Counted from the stretch's first letter, positions 14,675 to 24,693 are shown. The stretch: 45,458 bases of DNA from Tenericutes bacterium ADurb.Bin239 (GCA_002069815.1 MWCB01000012.1:1-45458); one strand, 5' to 3'. Notes: generated by a model not told the origin, from the sequence alone. Numbers and translations are program-made.

Positions 14675-16444
14675 TTATGGAGCACTTCGAAAGACACCTT
14701 CCGCGGTGACATAGTATTGTTCGTTAATATTATTGGGGAAGTGTCCAGGTTCAAACCACCATGCATCAGGAGCACCACCACTGCCCCCTAAGCCTGTACA
14801 AGTGTCGCCATTTGTCTTCCAAGCAAAGCCAATTCTTTGCATATCGCCTTCCGCAAAGGCAAAGGCTGGAACAAACATTTCGGCAATTGATTCATATTCG
14901 GCGGCGGCATCACCTTGACCATAAAGATCACTAACGATAACCCCCGTTCCATAGCTAACATGACCCGCAGCCGTAACATAGAATTGGTTCCCACCATTGA
15001 GGAAGAATTCAAAGTTCGTATTATGGTGCCATGTTTCATTGTCATTAATTAATACATCGTGATGCGCTAAAGCGGCCACGAATAATCCTTCTTCGTTTAA
15101 GAAAGCCATAAAGGTCACGTTTTTGTGACTAGTTGCATCACTTCCTTCAATGTAAATTTTGTTAGTAGTGTAAGCAGCTTTATCTTCCCAATCGCTTAAA
15201 TCACCATCAATCGTCATTGTCGTTGGTTCAACCACTAATTGGGTTGAACGGAAAATACCGTTAATGTTAACAAAGGTTTGATCAGCGTTATTAGTCCACG
15301 TTCCTTTTGGTACCCAGTAACAGTCCATACCGCCGCCATTTGCTTCGCCGTTATCAAGTAAGTCGCCATCTGTCTTCCAAGCAAAACCAACGCGGATTTC
15401 CCCACCAAGGATGGCCCCTGTTGGTAAATTAGCGTTAGCGATGAACATTTCAGCAATAGTGTGATAATTAGCTACTCCTTCACCTCCTTCTAATGGAATT
15501 GTGACCATAGCTGCTTGATCAACTTTACTATGCTTAGTAATTTGTTCATCAACCTTGCGGGCACTCACCCAGTATTGGTTACCACCTTTAATAAAGATTT
15601 CAAAGTTAGTACATTTCCACCACGTATCGGCATCATCAATATAAAGATCGTGATATGCATCAGCGGCTAAGTAGAGACCAGTGCTTGTTAAACTAGCGTA
15701 GAAGTCAACACTCTTATGTTTTACTTCGGGGGTGTTACTATGGACACCAACGGTGTTTTCATAAGCGCGTAATTCGAGCCAATCATCAAGCGAACCGTCA
15801 ACCGCAAGCGCCGTTTCCGGATCACCATAGAGCCGCTCTTCAATGTTCATGTCTTTGAAGCTAACATTATTGGCTTTTAACCCTAATCCTTCTTCATCAA
15901 TCGCGAAGACAAATTCAAGGCTAAGAGCACCTTCAACTTCATCATAGTACATTTCTAAATCGGTTTCCCCGCGAATAAAGTCGTATCTTTCACCGTTAAT
16001 TAAGCCACTGAAGGAAGCCGCGGCTTCAACTACGACACTAACTTTATAGCGACCAGCTGGGGCTGGAGATTTAAACAAAAGTTTAAGGGCGTCATAAGCG
16101 ACACCTTCTTCAACTGTAAACTGGACACGCGCGACGTCATCAACTATACGAGCATAAGTTACGTTTACTTTATCTCCAACGCTAAGATATAATGTGCCTG
16201 GATTGGCAAGAGCGTCTGCAACAGTACCGCGGGCAATTGGTTCACCTGGTTCAACGACCTCAGATGAACTTGGTGGTAGTTCACTACTTGGCGGTGTTTC
16301 AGAACTTGGTGGTTGTTCCGTTGTAACGCTTGTTCCGGGTGGTTTTTCACTACTACCAGGCGCTTGACTTGATGTTTGGAAACAGCCTGTTGTCATTACT
16401 AAACCAAGTAGTAACATAAGTAATTTTGATGTTCTTTTTCTCAT
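14675..16444 (-). CDS. Lipoprotein with two CBM9-like carbohydrate-binding domains
   Basis: 589-residue surface lipoprotein. Signal peptide and lipobox MTTGC give lipidated Cys21. A Ser/Pro/Glu-rich linker follows (about 23-75), then a beta-rich domain (about 80-205). Two homologous CBM9/DOMON-like domains come next (about 210-400 and 405-589). They open with VDGSLDDW and IDGDLSDW and share the motifs FEIFIKGGNQYWV / FEFFLNGGNQFYV and GFAWKTDGD / GFAWKTNGD. Such domains usually bind sugars; no catalytic module is seen, so a glycan-capturing role is inferred. Start ATG 16444 follows AAGGAG by five bases. It is the last gene of the arabinan-type operon and is followed by a strong terminator. 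A TATAAT at 16502-16507 may give it extra transcription. Confidence 0.82.
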   Translation of the reverse strand: MRKRTSKLLMLLLGLVMTTGCFQTSSQAPGSSEKPPGTSVTTEQPPSSETPPSSELPPSSSEVVEPGEPIARGTVADALANPGTLYLSVGDKVNVTYARIVDDVARVQFTVEEGVAYDALKLLFKSPAPAGRYKVSVVVEAAASFSGLINGERYDFIRGETDLEMYYDEVEGALSLEFVFAIDEEGLGLKANNVSFKDMNIEERLYGDPETALAVDGSLDDWLELRAYENTVGVHSNTPEVKHKSVDFYASLTSTGLYLAADAYHDLYIDDADTWWKCTNFEIFIKGGNQYWVSARKVDEQITKHSKVDQAAMVTIPLEGGEGVANYHTIAEMFIANANLPTGAILGGEIRVGFAWKTDGDLLDNGEANGGGMDCYWVPKGTWTNNADQTFVNINGIFRSTQLVVEPTTMTIDGDLSDWEDKAAYTTNKIYIEGSDATSHKNVTFMAFLNEEGLFVAALAHHDVLINDNETWHHNTNFEFFLNGGNQFYVTAAGHVSYGTGVIVSDLYGQGDAAAEYESIAEMFVPAFAFAEGDMQRIGFAWKTNGDTCTGLGGSGGAPDAWWFEPGHFPNNINEQYYVTAEGVFRSAP

Positions 16445-16544
16445 AATTTCTCCTTTCATCAAAACTTTTTTATTAGTAATCTTTGGTTTTTTCGCCTCCT
16501 TATTATACGTAGCGCTCGGTTCTACGGGCGAAAAGATATGCTAA

Positions 16545-18281
16545 TCATTTGTATTTTTGAATTAAGTCATTCACCTCCTTTACTTTTTCAACCGGTAATT
16601 TTGGACGCCGGTCATATGTTAAAAGTCCATTAATTTCTTGTTCAACATCGGTTAATTGGGTATAACAATAACCGACTAATGCCGTGCTTTTCTTAATCGC
16701 TAAAATGATTCGTTTATATTCAGACAATAAGCGATCAGCATCACTAACGGCAGTATAACCCCACCCCTTATCTTCGCTCATTTGATAGGAAATACCCCCA
16801 AATTCAGTTAAGAGAATTGGTTCCCCGCGATAAGCATAACCATTTGCGTAAATGGGACGCTTTGCTGGTTGTGAATTAAGTAATGCATCCTTCGTGCTAA
16901 TTGATTTATTAAAAGCGGCAATTGCTTCTTTATCATCATGATGCCCATGATTGTAATTATGAATCGCACATATATCGGTAATAACTTGTTCCCAACCATC
17001 ATTTCCCACCACAAAGCGGGTTTTGTCTTGGCTTTTAATGAAGTTATACAAATCAAGCGCGTGCTGTTGTTGCCGTTTGTCAGTGGCAATTTCATTAACC
17101 CCCCAGCTTTCATTAAGCGGGACCCAGGAGACGATGGACGGATGATTGTAATCGCGCTTCATTATTTGCTGCCATTCGTTTTTATCACGCCACGCGGATA
17201 GTTCACTAAATTTAATGGAACTAGCCATTTCCGCCCACACTAAGAAACCTAATTTATCAGCGTAATAATGGAAATAAGGATCTTCACATTTTTGATGTTT
17301 ACGCGCCCCATTAAAGCCCATTGCTTTTGCCATCTTAATATCATATTCTAGGGCTTCATGACTTGGCGGAGTCACTAAACTTTCTGGCCAATAACCTTGA
17401 TCAAGGACAAGTTTCATGTAATAAGGTTTGTTATTTAAATACGTAATCGCATCAGCAGCGTGAACTTTACGCATACCAAAGTAACTGGATAAATGATCAT
17501 CACCATAACTTAACGTAAATTTAAATAAATAGGGGTTTTCAGGTGACCATGATTTAGTGTCATAGTCTTTTTTATCTTTAAATACTTGTAAAGTAAATTC
17601 GTGTTCTAAAGTATTAACAGTCGCGCTATATTTTAGTAGATTATCCGCCCCTTGCAGTACAAGTTTTTGCCCGGCTTCACTCAGTGTAAGAGCAAAATGG
17701 ACCTTGCCTTCATCGTATAAGGGGGTAATCTTCATCCTTGTGACATAAGCTTCGGGCACGATTTCCAGCCACACCGTTTGCCAAATACCGGTCGTGCGGT
17801 TATACCAAATACCCTCGGGTTTTTCTTTCCAATATTGTTTACCACGCGGCATATGTTCATCAGTGCTTAGATCGCTTACCCACACCACTAGTTCTTCTTC
17901 GACAAAGTTTAAGAAGGCGGTAACATCGAAACTAAAAGGAGCTTGGCCCCCAATATGTTCACCGATTAATTTTTTATTTAAATATACTTTACATTCATAA
18001 TCAACCGCTCCAAAATGTAGCAAATAACGTTTTCCTTTTTGTTTTTCAACCTTAAAAGTACGCCGATACCACACATAATCATGGAAACTTTGATCATTAA
18101 TGCCACTAAGTGGGGTTTGGAAGGCAAACGGAACATTGATTTTTAAAGGAAACTTTCCCTTTTCCAACCATTTTTCCGTTAAGCCCACATTTTTATCATC
18201 AAAAGCAAAATCCCAAAGCCCATTTAAATTTTGCCAATGAGCACGGACGAGGGAAGGACGCGGATATTCACTTCGATACAT
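16545..18281 (-). CDS. Glycoside hydrolase family 2, cytosolic
   Basis: 578-residue retaining beta-glycosidase of family GH2. Order: N-terminal sugar-binding jelly roll (about 1-175, opening MYRSEYPRPSLVRAHWQNLNG), an immunoglobulin-like domain (about 180-270) and a TIM barrel (about 275-578). The acid/base is Glu391 in WVPLNESWG and the nucleophile Glu493 in ILLTEFGG. No signal peptide, so it should act inside the cell on imported oligosaccharides; it is the only cytosolic hydrolase in this operon. It is shorter than LacZ and lacks the C-terminal domains. The exact substrate (galactoside, arabinoside or galactofuranoside) cannot be read. AAAGGAG precedes ATG 18281. It ends in TGA, one of only two intact genes here that do. 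Confidence 0.88.
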   Translation of the reverse strand: MYRSEYPRPSLVRAHWQNLNGLWDFAFDDKNVGLTEKWLEKGKFPLKINVPFAFQTPLSGINDQSFHDYVWYRRTFKVEKQKGKRYLLHFGAVDYECKVYLNKKLIGEHIGGQAPFSFDVTAFLNFVEEELVVWVSDLSTDEHMPRGKQYWKEKPEGIWYNRTTGIWQTVWLEIVPEAYVTRMKITPLYDEGKVHFALTLSEAGQKLVLQGADNLLKYSATVNTLEHEFTLQVFKDKKDYDTKSWSPENPYLFKFTLSYGDDHLSSYFGMRKVHAADAITYLNNKPYYMKLVLDQGYWPESLVTPPSHEALEYDIKMAKAMGFNGARKHQKCEDPYFHYYADKLGFLVWAEMASSIKFSELSAWRDKNEWQQIMKRDYNHPSIVSWVPLNESWGVNEIATDKRQQQHALDLYNFIKSQDKTRFVVGNDGWEQVITDICAIHNYNHGHHDDKEAIAAFNKSISTKDALLNSQPAKRPIYANGYAYRGEPILLTEFGGISYQMSEDKGWGYTAVSDADRLLSEYKRIILAIKKSTALVGYCYTQLTDVEQEINGLLTYDRRPKLPVEKVKEVNDLIQKYK

Positions 18282-18298
18282 CTTTTGCTTTCTCCTTT

Positions 18299-19165
18299 CT
18301 ATTTGATGCCAGTGTAACTAACACCTTCAATGATTTTATCTTGCACAAACATGTACACAATTAAGACGGGAATAATTGAGATAATCGCCGCAGCCATAAC
18401 TTGCCCAGGGTCATAGTTACTTTGACTTTGCATCGTCGCTAACCCTGTTTGTAGTGTGTACCAATTTTGATCAAAGTGGACCGCCGCGGTAAGTGTGGGC
18501 CACAAGTAGTCATTCCAACTACCCATAAAGGCAAAAAGACCCGCAACCATAATTGCAGACTTACCTAGGGGCACAATTATCTTGCAGTACACGCCAAAGT
18601 GGCCTAACCCTTCAATTTGGGCACTCTCAACTAGTTCATAGGGAATATTCTTAAAGAATTGACGCATAATAAATAAACCAAAGGTCCCACCTAATCCTGG
18701 TACTATGAGCGCAAAAATTGATTTCCACGCTGTTTCACTATTGAGCCAACCAAAGCGAATGACCATCGTAAAGAGTGGCGTTAAGTTAATAACCGTTGGA
18801 ATCGCCATCGTCGCAAGTAATAACCCAAAGATGACATTACGGCCCTTCCAGCGCATCACACCAAAGGCATAGGCGGCCATTGAAGCAATAATCAAGTATA
18901 AAATAGTGTGGACAATGGCAATTAAGGCACTATTTCGTAACCATTTAAAGATAGGATACACCGCACTATTTTCAAATAAGTTTTTATAGTTTCCAAACGT
19001 AAACTCACGCGGAATAATCGTAATCACATTCGTCCGCATATCATTAGCGCTTTTAAATGATGTTCCTAATGCCCATAAAAGTGGTAGCATCCATAAAATG
19101 CTAAGTACTAAAAGAATGATAAAAGCCACTCGTTTGCGTCGTTTCACTCCACTTTTAATCGCCAT
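18299..19165 (-). CDS. CUT1 sugar ABC transporter permease, MalG type
   Basis: 288-residue inner-membrane permease with six membrane segments. The EAA loop that docks the ATPase is at about residues 185-205 (ESAQIEGLGHFGVYCKIIVP). It forms a channel with the permease just upstream; the two genes overlap by one base (TAATG), so they are translationally coupled. It should import oligosaccharides captured by the binding lipoprotein two genes upstream. No ATPase gene is present, so a shared MsmX/MsmK-type ATPase encoded elsewhere is expected. Ends in TAG. Confidence 0.92.
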   Translation of the reverse strand: MAIKSGVKRRKRVAFIILLVLSILWMLPLLWALGTSFKSANDMRTNVITIIPREFTFGNYKNLFENSAVYPIFKWLRNSALIAIVHTILYLIIASMAAYAFGVMRWKGRNVIFGLLLATMAIPTVINLTPLFTMVIRFGWLNSETAWKSIFALIVPGLGGTFGLFIMRQFFKNIPYELVESAQIEGLGHFGVYCKIIVPLGKSAIMVAGLFAFMGSWNDYLWPTLTAAVHFDQNWYTLQTGLATMQSQSNYDPGQVMAAAIISIIPVLIVYMFVQDKIIEGVSYTGIK

Positions 19166-20136
19166 TAGTATTTCTCCCTAAATTTGTTGTACGCGGCTTG
19201 TCCTAAGCTTACAATTAAGATAAAGAAGCCAAAGACAAGCGACATCGCCGCCGCAAGACCTGGCTGGCGATTAACTCCGCTCATTAGACCGCGAATAACC
19301 ATCATCACAACCGTTGTTGTGCCTGGTGTACCCGCGGCAACCGTCCCAGTCGGGGCGGGCCCGCCACCAGTTAAGATGTCAGGCTGACCATAAATATTAA
19401 AACTAGCAATAATGGTCGTAAAGACAATAATAAAGATTTGATTTTTAATACTCGGAAGCGCGATACTCCAAATAACGCGCGGATAACTTGCACCATCAAC
19501 TTCCGCTGCTTCATACATTTGTTTATCAACTTCTTTTAAGCCCGCGCCAATAATGACCGTATTCGTTCCAATCGTCCACCAAATAGTAGTAGCGACAATG
19601 GCAATCCAAGCATATGGCTGTGAATTAAGCCACGCCACTTCTTTGCCCCCAAAGACGCGAATAAGGCCATTAACAAAGCCATATTGCGTGTCAAATTGCC
19701 ACTTGAAAATAATCCCTACCGCCGAGATTGAAAGAATGGTCGGTAAGAAGAAGATAACGCGGAATATTTTATAAAAACGCGGCTTAATATCAATTAAAAT
19801 GGCAATAAAAATAGGAATGATAATAAGTAAGGGCACCGACACAAGCACAAACAGGAGTGTATTTTTCAAAGAACCCCAAAACATCTTAGCGTAATAAGTG
19901 ACGTTCGTGCTTCCAATCGTAAGTCCCGATAACGCTAATTTGTAGTTATCTAAGCCGATAAATTTACTCGCGGTTCGATCAAAAACGTTAAAGCGGAAAA
20001 AAGAAATGTAAACACCAAAGAAAAGCGGAAAAATAAAGAAGGTTGCAAATAGGGCAATATAAGGCACGATGAAGAAGGCTACTGTTAAATAGCGCTTCAC
20101 TCCTTCTTTAATCTTCAGTTTCTGTTTAGCGTCCAT
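19165..20136 (-). CDS. CUT1 sugar ABC transporter permease, MalF/UgpA type
   Basis: 323-residue permease with a basic cytoplasmic N-terminus and six membrane segments. The EAA loop reads EAAEVDGASYPRVIWSIALP near residues 220-240. Partner of the MalG-type permease whose start overlaps its stop. A Gly/Ala/Pro/Thr-rich external loop (about 255-275) is longer than usual. The ribosome binding site is weak; translation probably follows from the binding-protein gene, 21 bases upstream. Confidence 0.92.
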   Translation of the reverse strand: MDAKQKLKIKEGVKRYLTVAFFIVPYIALFATFFIFPLFFGVYISFFRFNVFDRTASKFIGLDNYKLALSGLTIGSTNVTYYAKMFWGSLKNTLLFVLVSVPLLIIIPIFIAILIDIKPRFYKIFRVIFFLPTILSISAVGIIFKWQFDTQYGFVNGLIRVFGGKEVAWLNSQPYAWIAIVATTIWWTIGTNTVIIGAGLKEVDKQMYEAAEVDGASYPRVIWSIALPSIKNQIFIIVFTTIIASFNIYGQPDILTGGGPAPTGTVAAGTPGTTTVVMMVIRGLMSGVNRQPGLAAAMSLVFGFFILIVSLGQAAYNKFREKY

Positions 20137-20157
20137 CTTTAATCTTTGCTTTCTTTA

Positions 20158-21492
20158 TCATCCAAGTTGGGCAATTATCACAGCTTGTTCCCCTTCATCA
20201 GCCGCCGCCGCAAGTAGCGCCTCAGCATTATAAGTCGCATCGCTCATGGCGGTTGTAACACGGCTAAAGACAGGAGCAAAAGCTTCGTAGTAATAGGGTG
20301 AAGGCTCATTGAGTTTATAAATATCAACGTCACCATATGTTTGATGATAGGGAAGTGCTAAATATTCTTCCGTTTCACGGGCAATATTACTAGCGGGAAT
20401 ATGTCCACCGCTTTCCGCCCACAAATAGGCGTTTTCCGTAACATACTTAATAAAGACTAAGGCTGCTTGTTGTCTTAAAGTGATGTTCCGTCCTTGCGGT
20501 AAAACAAAGGTATGACTCCGCGAAGCAACTTTTTTACTATTAGCCGTCGGTGTTTCCACAAACATATCGGCTAAACTCGTCACCCCAAAGTTAATCCCCG
20601 AATCAACAAGACTATTAAGCATCCAGTTACCATTAATATGGAACATCGCTTTCCCTTGTTGGAACATCAACAAGTCAGCGTCAACACTAACGTTAAGTGG
20701 GGAAATCTTTTCAACATGAATTAAATCGGCCACTGATCTAAGCGCAGCAACACCAGCGGCACTATTAAAGGCGGGCATTAACGTATCCTTATCAATTTCT
20801 TTACCACCATTTTGATATAAAGCTGTGGTGAAAATATATTCACTTGGCCACGTTGTAGATAAGGGTAATCCCCACCCACCACTATTAGTTTGCGGCATCT
20901 TTTTCGCCGCTGCAATAAGTTCAGCGCGATTAGTCGGTACTTCCACATTATGGGCCGATAATAAGTCCTTATTGTAATAGAGCATAATGCTATGGACATC
21001 AAGCGGAACTCCAAATTGTTTATTATTCCAAATCATTGCATCATAGACGTCACCAATATAATCAGCGCGATTAATATTGACCCCAGTTGAACTCAACAGT
21101 GAATCAAGGGGGAATAATAAATCTTTATTCGCAAACGAAGGGACGCGATAACTATGAATTAAAGCAATATCAAATGATTGTTTAATTGGAATTGTGGCCA
21201 CGAGCGATTCGTAAAAATCAACTTCGGGTAAGAATGATTCCGTGACTTGAATTTGTCCTTGATAAGCTTCATTAAACTCACGAACCAAGCGACGCATAGC
21301 CGTCCCATCCGCCCCCGTAATTGGGTTACCAAAAGTTAAGGCGACATTTTCAAAAGTTGGGAGCGATACTTCTCCACTTGATTCGCTATCTCCCCCTGGC
21401 GGCTGGCTTGTGGCGGTAGTTTCACTACTTGGATTACAACCAACAAGCACTAGAGTAAGGAGGAGTAAGAGACCTTTCCATGTATTTTTCAT
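20158..21492 (-). CDS. Sugar-binding lipoprotein of the CUT1 transporter
   Basis: 444-residue extracellular solute-binding protein family 1. Signal peptide with lipobox VLVGC gives lipidated Cys19, followed by a short Ser/Thr/Pro linker. Typical fold segments include NVALTFGNPITGADGTAMR near the start of domain 1, VPLDVHSIMLYYNKDLL in the hinge region and FQQGKAMFHINGNWML. It should bind arabino-oligosaccharides or related fragments made by the surface GH43 enzymes and hand them to the two permeases downstream. AAAGGAA lies seven bases before ATG 21492. The stop is TGA followed at once by TAA. Ligand inferred from context only. Confidence 0.92.
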   Translation of the reverse strand: MKNTWKGLLLLLTLVLVGCNPSSETTATSQPPGGDSESSGEVSLPTFENVALTFGNPITGADGTAMRRLVREFNEAYQGQIQVTESFLPEVDFYESLVATIPIKQSFDIALIHSYRVPSFANKDLLFPLDSLLSSTGVNINRADYIGDVYDAMIWNNKQFGVPLDVHSIMLYYNKDLLSAHNVEVPTNRAELIAAAKKMPQTNSGGWGLPLSTTWPSEYIFTTALYQNGGKEIDKDTLMPAFNSAAGVAALRSVADLIHVEKISPLNVSVDADLLMFQQGKAMFHINGNWMLNSLVDSGINFGVTSLADMFVETPTANSKKVASRSHTFVLPQGRNITLRQQAALVFIKYVTENAYLWAESGGHIPASNIARETEEYLALPYHQTYGDVDIYKLNEPSPYYYEAFAPVFSRVTTAMSDATYNAEALLAAAADEGEQAVIIAQLG

Positions 21493-21517
21493 ATATTTGT
21501 TCCTTTCCTAAATGTAT

Positions 21518-22669
21518 TTATGAACGGGGTTCAATGTAAGGACGGGTCGCACCACGTGATGCTCCTAAAGTAGCCACGCTCGGCCATCCTTCACTATCCC
21601 ACTCTAATTTATCAATTAATAAGGCGCGACGATTAGTCGTTCCGTAATAAGGATCTTCCTGTTTATCAAACCCGTGATAAACAATCCAATAATCACCAGC
21701 ATCATCTTTAATTATCGAATTATGACCAACACCAGCAAAATGTTCATTACCGCGCACCACGGGCGTCCCAATATTTTGGCGTGAAGTCATTAAATTACCC
21801 GCTTTATCATAATATGGCCCTAAGATACTTTCGCTACGACACACCCGTACTTCATAAGTTGAATAGTGACCATTACAGCATGTCCCAGTTGATAAAAACA
21901 TATAGTAATAACTATTTTCCTTGATAAGGTAAGGACCTTCATAGTTGCCAATTTCCCAGCGGCCATTATCGACACCTGCAAGAATAACTTTATTAGCGTG
22001 AGCTTCAGCCTTACTTTCTTTAAGACTTAGACCATCACTTGTTAATTCGACACCGTAAATGCCGTAGAAACTACCCCAAACCATATAAACACGACCGTCA
22101 TCATCAATATAGGTCGCCGAGTCAATCGAGTTTCCAACCCCGATTTCATTACTATCAAAGATTTTGCCTTGATCAGTAAATGGTCCAAGTGGGGAAGGGC
22201 CAGTCGCTACCCCAATTCCCGGGTTAGGATCACCCCACACGGAGAGCGAATAATATAAGTTATATGTAGCACCAAAGCGCACAATATCTGGCGCCCATAA
22301 TCCTGCTCCTGAACTTTCACTCCATTGTGGCATAGTTGCTGGTTTAAAAGCTTGGTCACGGTATTCCCAATCAACTAAGTTAGGACTACTTAAGATCGGG
22401 GTATAACGTACCCTATAATAATCACCCCACAACGCATTGTCTTGGGTACCGTAAGCATAAAAGATTCCATCATCGCCGCGAATAATAGCGGGATCGGCCA
22501 GTACTGGTTCCCACACAGGATTTTCGTAATCCGTCGGTACTTCTTCACTACTTTCGTTTGAGATTACTATTTCTTCACTAGCGGGTGGTGTTTCACTGCT
22601 TGAAACTGGGGTGGTACATCCCACGAGTAACGTCGTAAAAATAAGAGTTAATCCTATTTTATGTTTCAT
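21518..22669 (-). CDS. GH43 arabinanase-like lipoprotein (copy 1)
   Basis: 383-residue surface-anchored five-bladed propeller hydrolase. Lipobox TLLVGC gives Cys18; a Ser/Glu-rich linker spans about 20-48. Catalytic residues expected for GH43 are Asp59 (LADPAIIR), Asp183 (NSIDSATY) and Glu244 (NYEGPYL). The motifs WAPDI, STGTCCNG, STYEVRVCRS and GHNSIIKDD match endo-1,5-alpha-L-arabinanases. It should cut arabinan side chains of pectin outside the cell by inversion. Its start codon overlaps the stop of the CBM lipoprotein gene (TAATG). Two paralogues lie upstream in the same locus. An arabinan substrate is likely; endo or exo action is open. Confidence 0.87.
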   Translation of the reverse strand: MKHKIGLTLIFTTLLVGCTTPVSSSETPPASEEIVISNESSEEVPTDYENPVWEPVLADPAIIRGDDGIFYAYGTQDNALWGDYYRVRYTPILSSPNLVDWEYRDQAFKPATMPQWSESSGAGLWAPDIVRFGATYNLYYSLSVWGDPNPGIGVATGPSPLGPFTDQGKIFDSNEIGVGNSIDSATYIDDDGRVYMVWGSFYGIYGVELTSDGLSLKESKAEAHANKVILAGVDNGRWEIGNYEGPYLIKENSYYYMFLSTGTCCNGHYSTYEVRVCRSESILGPYYDKAGNLMTSRQNIGTPVVRGNEHFAGVGHNSIIKDDAGDYWIVYHGFDKQEDPYYGTTNRRALLIDKLEWDSEGWPSVATLGASRGATRPYIEPRS

Positions 22670-24693
22670 TATGGTTTAATTCCTATCGAAATCGATTTAA
22701 CAGTAATGGTGGTAACTTCCGATGTTCCGAGTAATAACGCACATTTGCCAAGCGTGAAGGTTTGTGAAGGAATGAATTCCATTTCAAACTCTGTCAAAGT
22801 TGAATTTAAGGTAATGTTTTGGCGGCCAAGCACGGTTTCACCATTGTTATTCGTTATTTCCATAGCAATGGTCGTCGTTGCTAGGGCGCTGGCTTTAACT
22901 TTCATGACATAAGTCACCCCTTGTTCAAAGGTTTTACCATCTTGATTAAGTTGGGCGTGCCAATTCGCCGTTCCTGGGGTAATGATTTCGATATGAATTT
23001 GTTCATTATCCTTATCTTCAATAAATTCAAGTTCTGAACCTTGGGCCATTTCTTGCGTCCAACCATAGAACCCATATTTAAAGTCGCCATTAATAACTTC
23101 ATATGGGGCATAATCACGAAGGTCAATTGTAGTCGCTTCATCAGCAGTAATCATATCATTTTCAAATTTATCTAAAGTGACTTGGTTCGCGCCTTGTCCG
23201 CCAAGTAAGAGACTAACTTTGGCTAAACACGTAACGGTCGCCTTAAACTCAAGTAAGAATGTTTGATAGGTGGGAGTTAAGGAAATTAGTTTAGTCGCTA
23301 ACTTGGAATAGCTTGTCGCGGGGTTACTAATTTCAATGGTGGCTTTGCGATCAACATTCGCTTTTGCAATTAACGTAATCCGATAGATTTTACCTGATTG
23401 AATACTTACGTTGCCTTGATAGAACTGGATGTGCCAATTATCATTCGAGCCACTTGTAATATCAATGGTGACAGTGCCATCTTCATTATCAACGAAGGTA
23501 GCCGCGCCATTCCCATTTGTTTGATTAACATCCCGGACCCAACCTTGGAGTCCGTTATCAAAATCACTATTAACTAAATTCCACGGATTATCACGGGCAA
23601 TTCGATAGTGAACTGAACGGTTAACAAAGTTAAAGTTTCCTTCATCATCGGTTACCCTATAACTAACAAGCATACGCGTAACAGCGGCAATTGAATCAGG
23701 AATCGCCCCGATTCGTTCAATTTTATGAGTAATATCGTTACCTTTATAGTCAACCGCAGTCACTGGCGGTAACGCCTCAAATTCGTCACCAGTGTAAACA
23801 GTCACGGCGTCAGCGTTACTAAAGACTGGACGTTTACTTTCTTCCGGCATTACGATTTCGCGGACCCTTATATCATCAACCACTAAGTCAAGGGGATTTG
23901 ATTTACTAGCGGTTCCGTCAATATCTAACCCCCGTCCTAAGTAAAGAACTGGCTTAACCGAAACATAATCATCGTTTGCCGTATAAATAGCGGAATATGT
24001 TTGGAATTCACTTGATAATACCATCGCTGGATAGCCAGGAATTAACATCGCAAATCCATTAAAGTTTTCAAATCCAGCGGAAATAGAACGACCCGCATTA
24101 CTTTTAGCGATAAAAGTCATTTCATACGTCTTACCGCGTGTAAAACTAATACCTGGTTGTTGATAAAGTTGTAAGGACCACGCTTCTGATCCAGTATCCG
24201 TAAAACTAAAGACGGCTTGTTCATTAATAACATTAAAAGTTCCCGCTCCGCCAGGCATATCAAAACGCCAATAGGTCTTACCCATCGCAAAGTTACCGTT
24301 AAAGACATTACAACCTTTCACAACTTGAACCATGCGGTATTTGGTCGATGTAGTCCCAACACTATTCGTGGCTTGATAAGTAATTGTATATTGTGACACA
24401 TAATTTCGGTCAAAATAATCATCGTCGGCCACAACAACTTCTAACTCACCGTCAACACTATCAACAGCGCTGACCCCATCAAGTAAACTAAAATCGTCGC
24501 CAATCGTAATAACAACGTCATCGATACCAGTCCACGTAATGGTTCGATCACCAGATTGGGAATCTTGCCCGGTTGTATCCGTGGTCGAAGATAGTTGTTC
24601 ACTACCATGCGATCCTTCTGAGCTTGAAGTTTTACAAGAACCTAGTAACACTAATGAAAGTAGTGCAAACACAATATAGCGATGTTTTTTCAT
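22669..24693 (-). CDS. Multi-CBM surface lipoprotein of the arabinan-type locus
   Basis: 674-residue lipoprotein without a visible catalytic domain. Lipobox LLGSC gives Cys20, then a Ser/Thr linker. An Ig-like DUF5011-type domain (about 52-127) is marked by VSAVDSVDGELEV. Three jelly-roll CBM4/9-like domains follow (about 130-280, 370-525, 530-674), each with the pattern 'N-x-F/D-F-x-G-x-x-G/Y-W' then W-x-x-Q; a second Ig-like domain (about 285-365) separates the first two. The CBMs carry WSLQLYQQ, WHIQFYQG and WHAQLNQD. It should hold polysaccharide at the cell surface. It is the first gene of the operon after a long leader with a cre site and an operator. AAGGAG lies ten bases before ATG 24693. 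Confidence 0.83.
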   Translation of the reverse strand: MKKHRYIVFALLSLVLLGSCKTSSSEGSHGSEQLSSTTDTTGQDSQSGDRTITWTGIDDVVITIGDDFSLLDGVSAVDSVDGELEVVVADDDYFDRNYVSQYTITYQATNSVGTTSTKYRMVQVVKGCNVFNGNFAMGKTYWRFDMPGGAGTFNVINEQAVFSFTDTGSEAWSLQLYQQPGISFTRGKTYEMTFIAKSNAGRSISAGFENFNGFAMLIPGYPAMVLSSEFQTYSAIYTANDDYVSVKPVLYLGRGLDIDGTASKSNPLDLVVDDIRVREIVMPEESKRPVFSNADAVTVYTGDEFEALPPVTAVDYKGNDITHKIERIGAIPDSIAAVTRMLVSYRVTDDEGNFNFVNRSVHYRIARDNPWNLVNSDFDNGLQGWVRDVNQTNGNGAATFVDNEDGTVTIDITSGSNDNWHIQFYQGNVSIQSGKIYRITLIAKANVDRKATIEISNPATSYSKLATKLISLTPTYQTFLLEFKATVTCLAKVSLLLGGQGANQVTLDKFENDMITADEATTIDLRDYAPYEVINGDFKYGFYGWTQEMAQGSELEFIEDKDNEQIHIEIITPGTANWHAQLNQDGKTFEQGVTYVMKVKASALATTTIAMEITNNNGETVLGRQNITLNSTLTEFEMEFIPSQTFTLGKCALLLGTSEVTTITVKSISIGIKP

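Noticed and set aside
16502-16507. Full promoter before the CBM9-like lipoprotein gene
   Set aside because: TATAAT is present, but no -35 box or extended -10 supports it; kept only as a remark.
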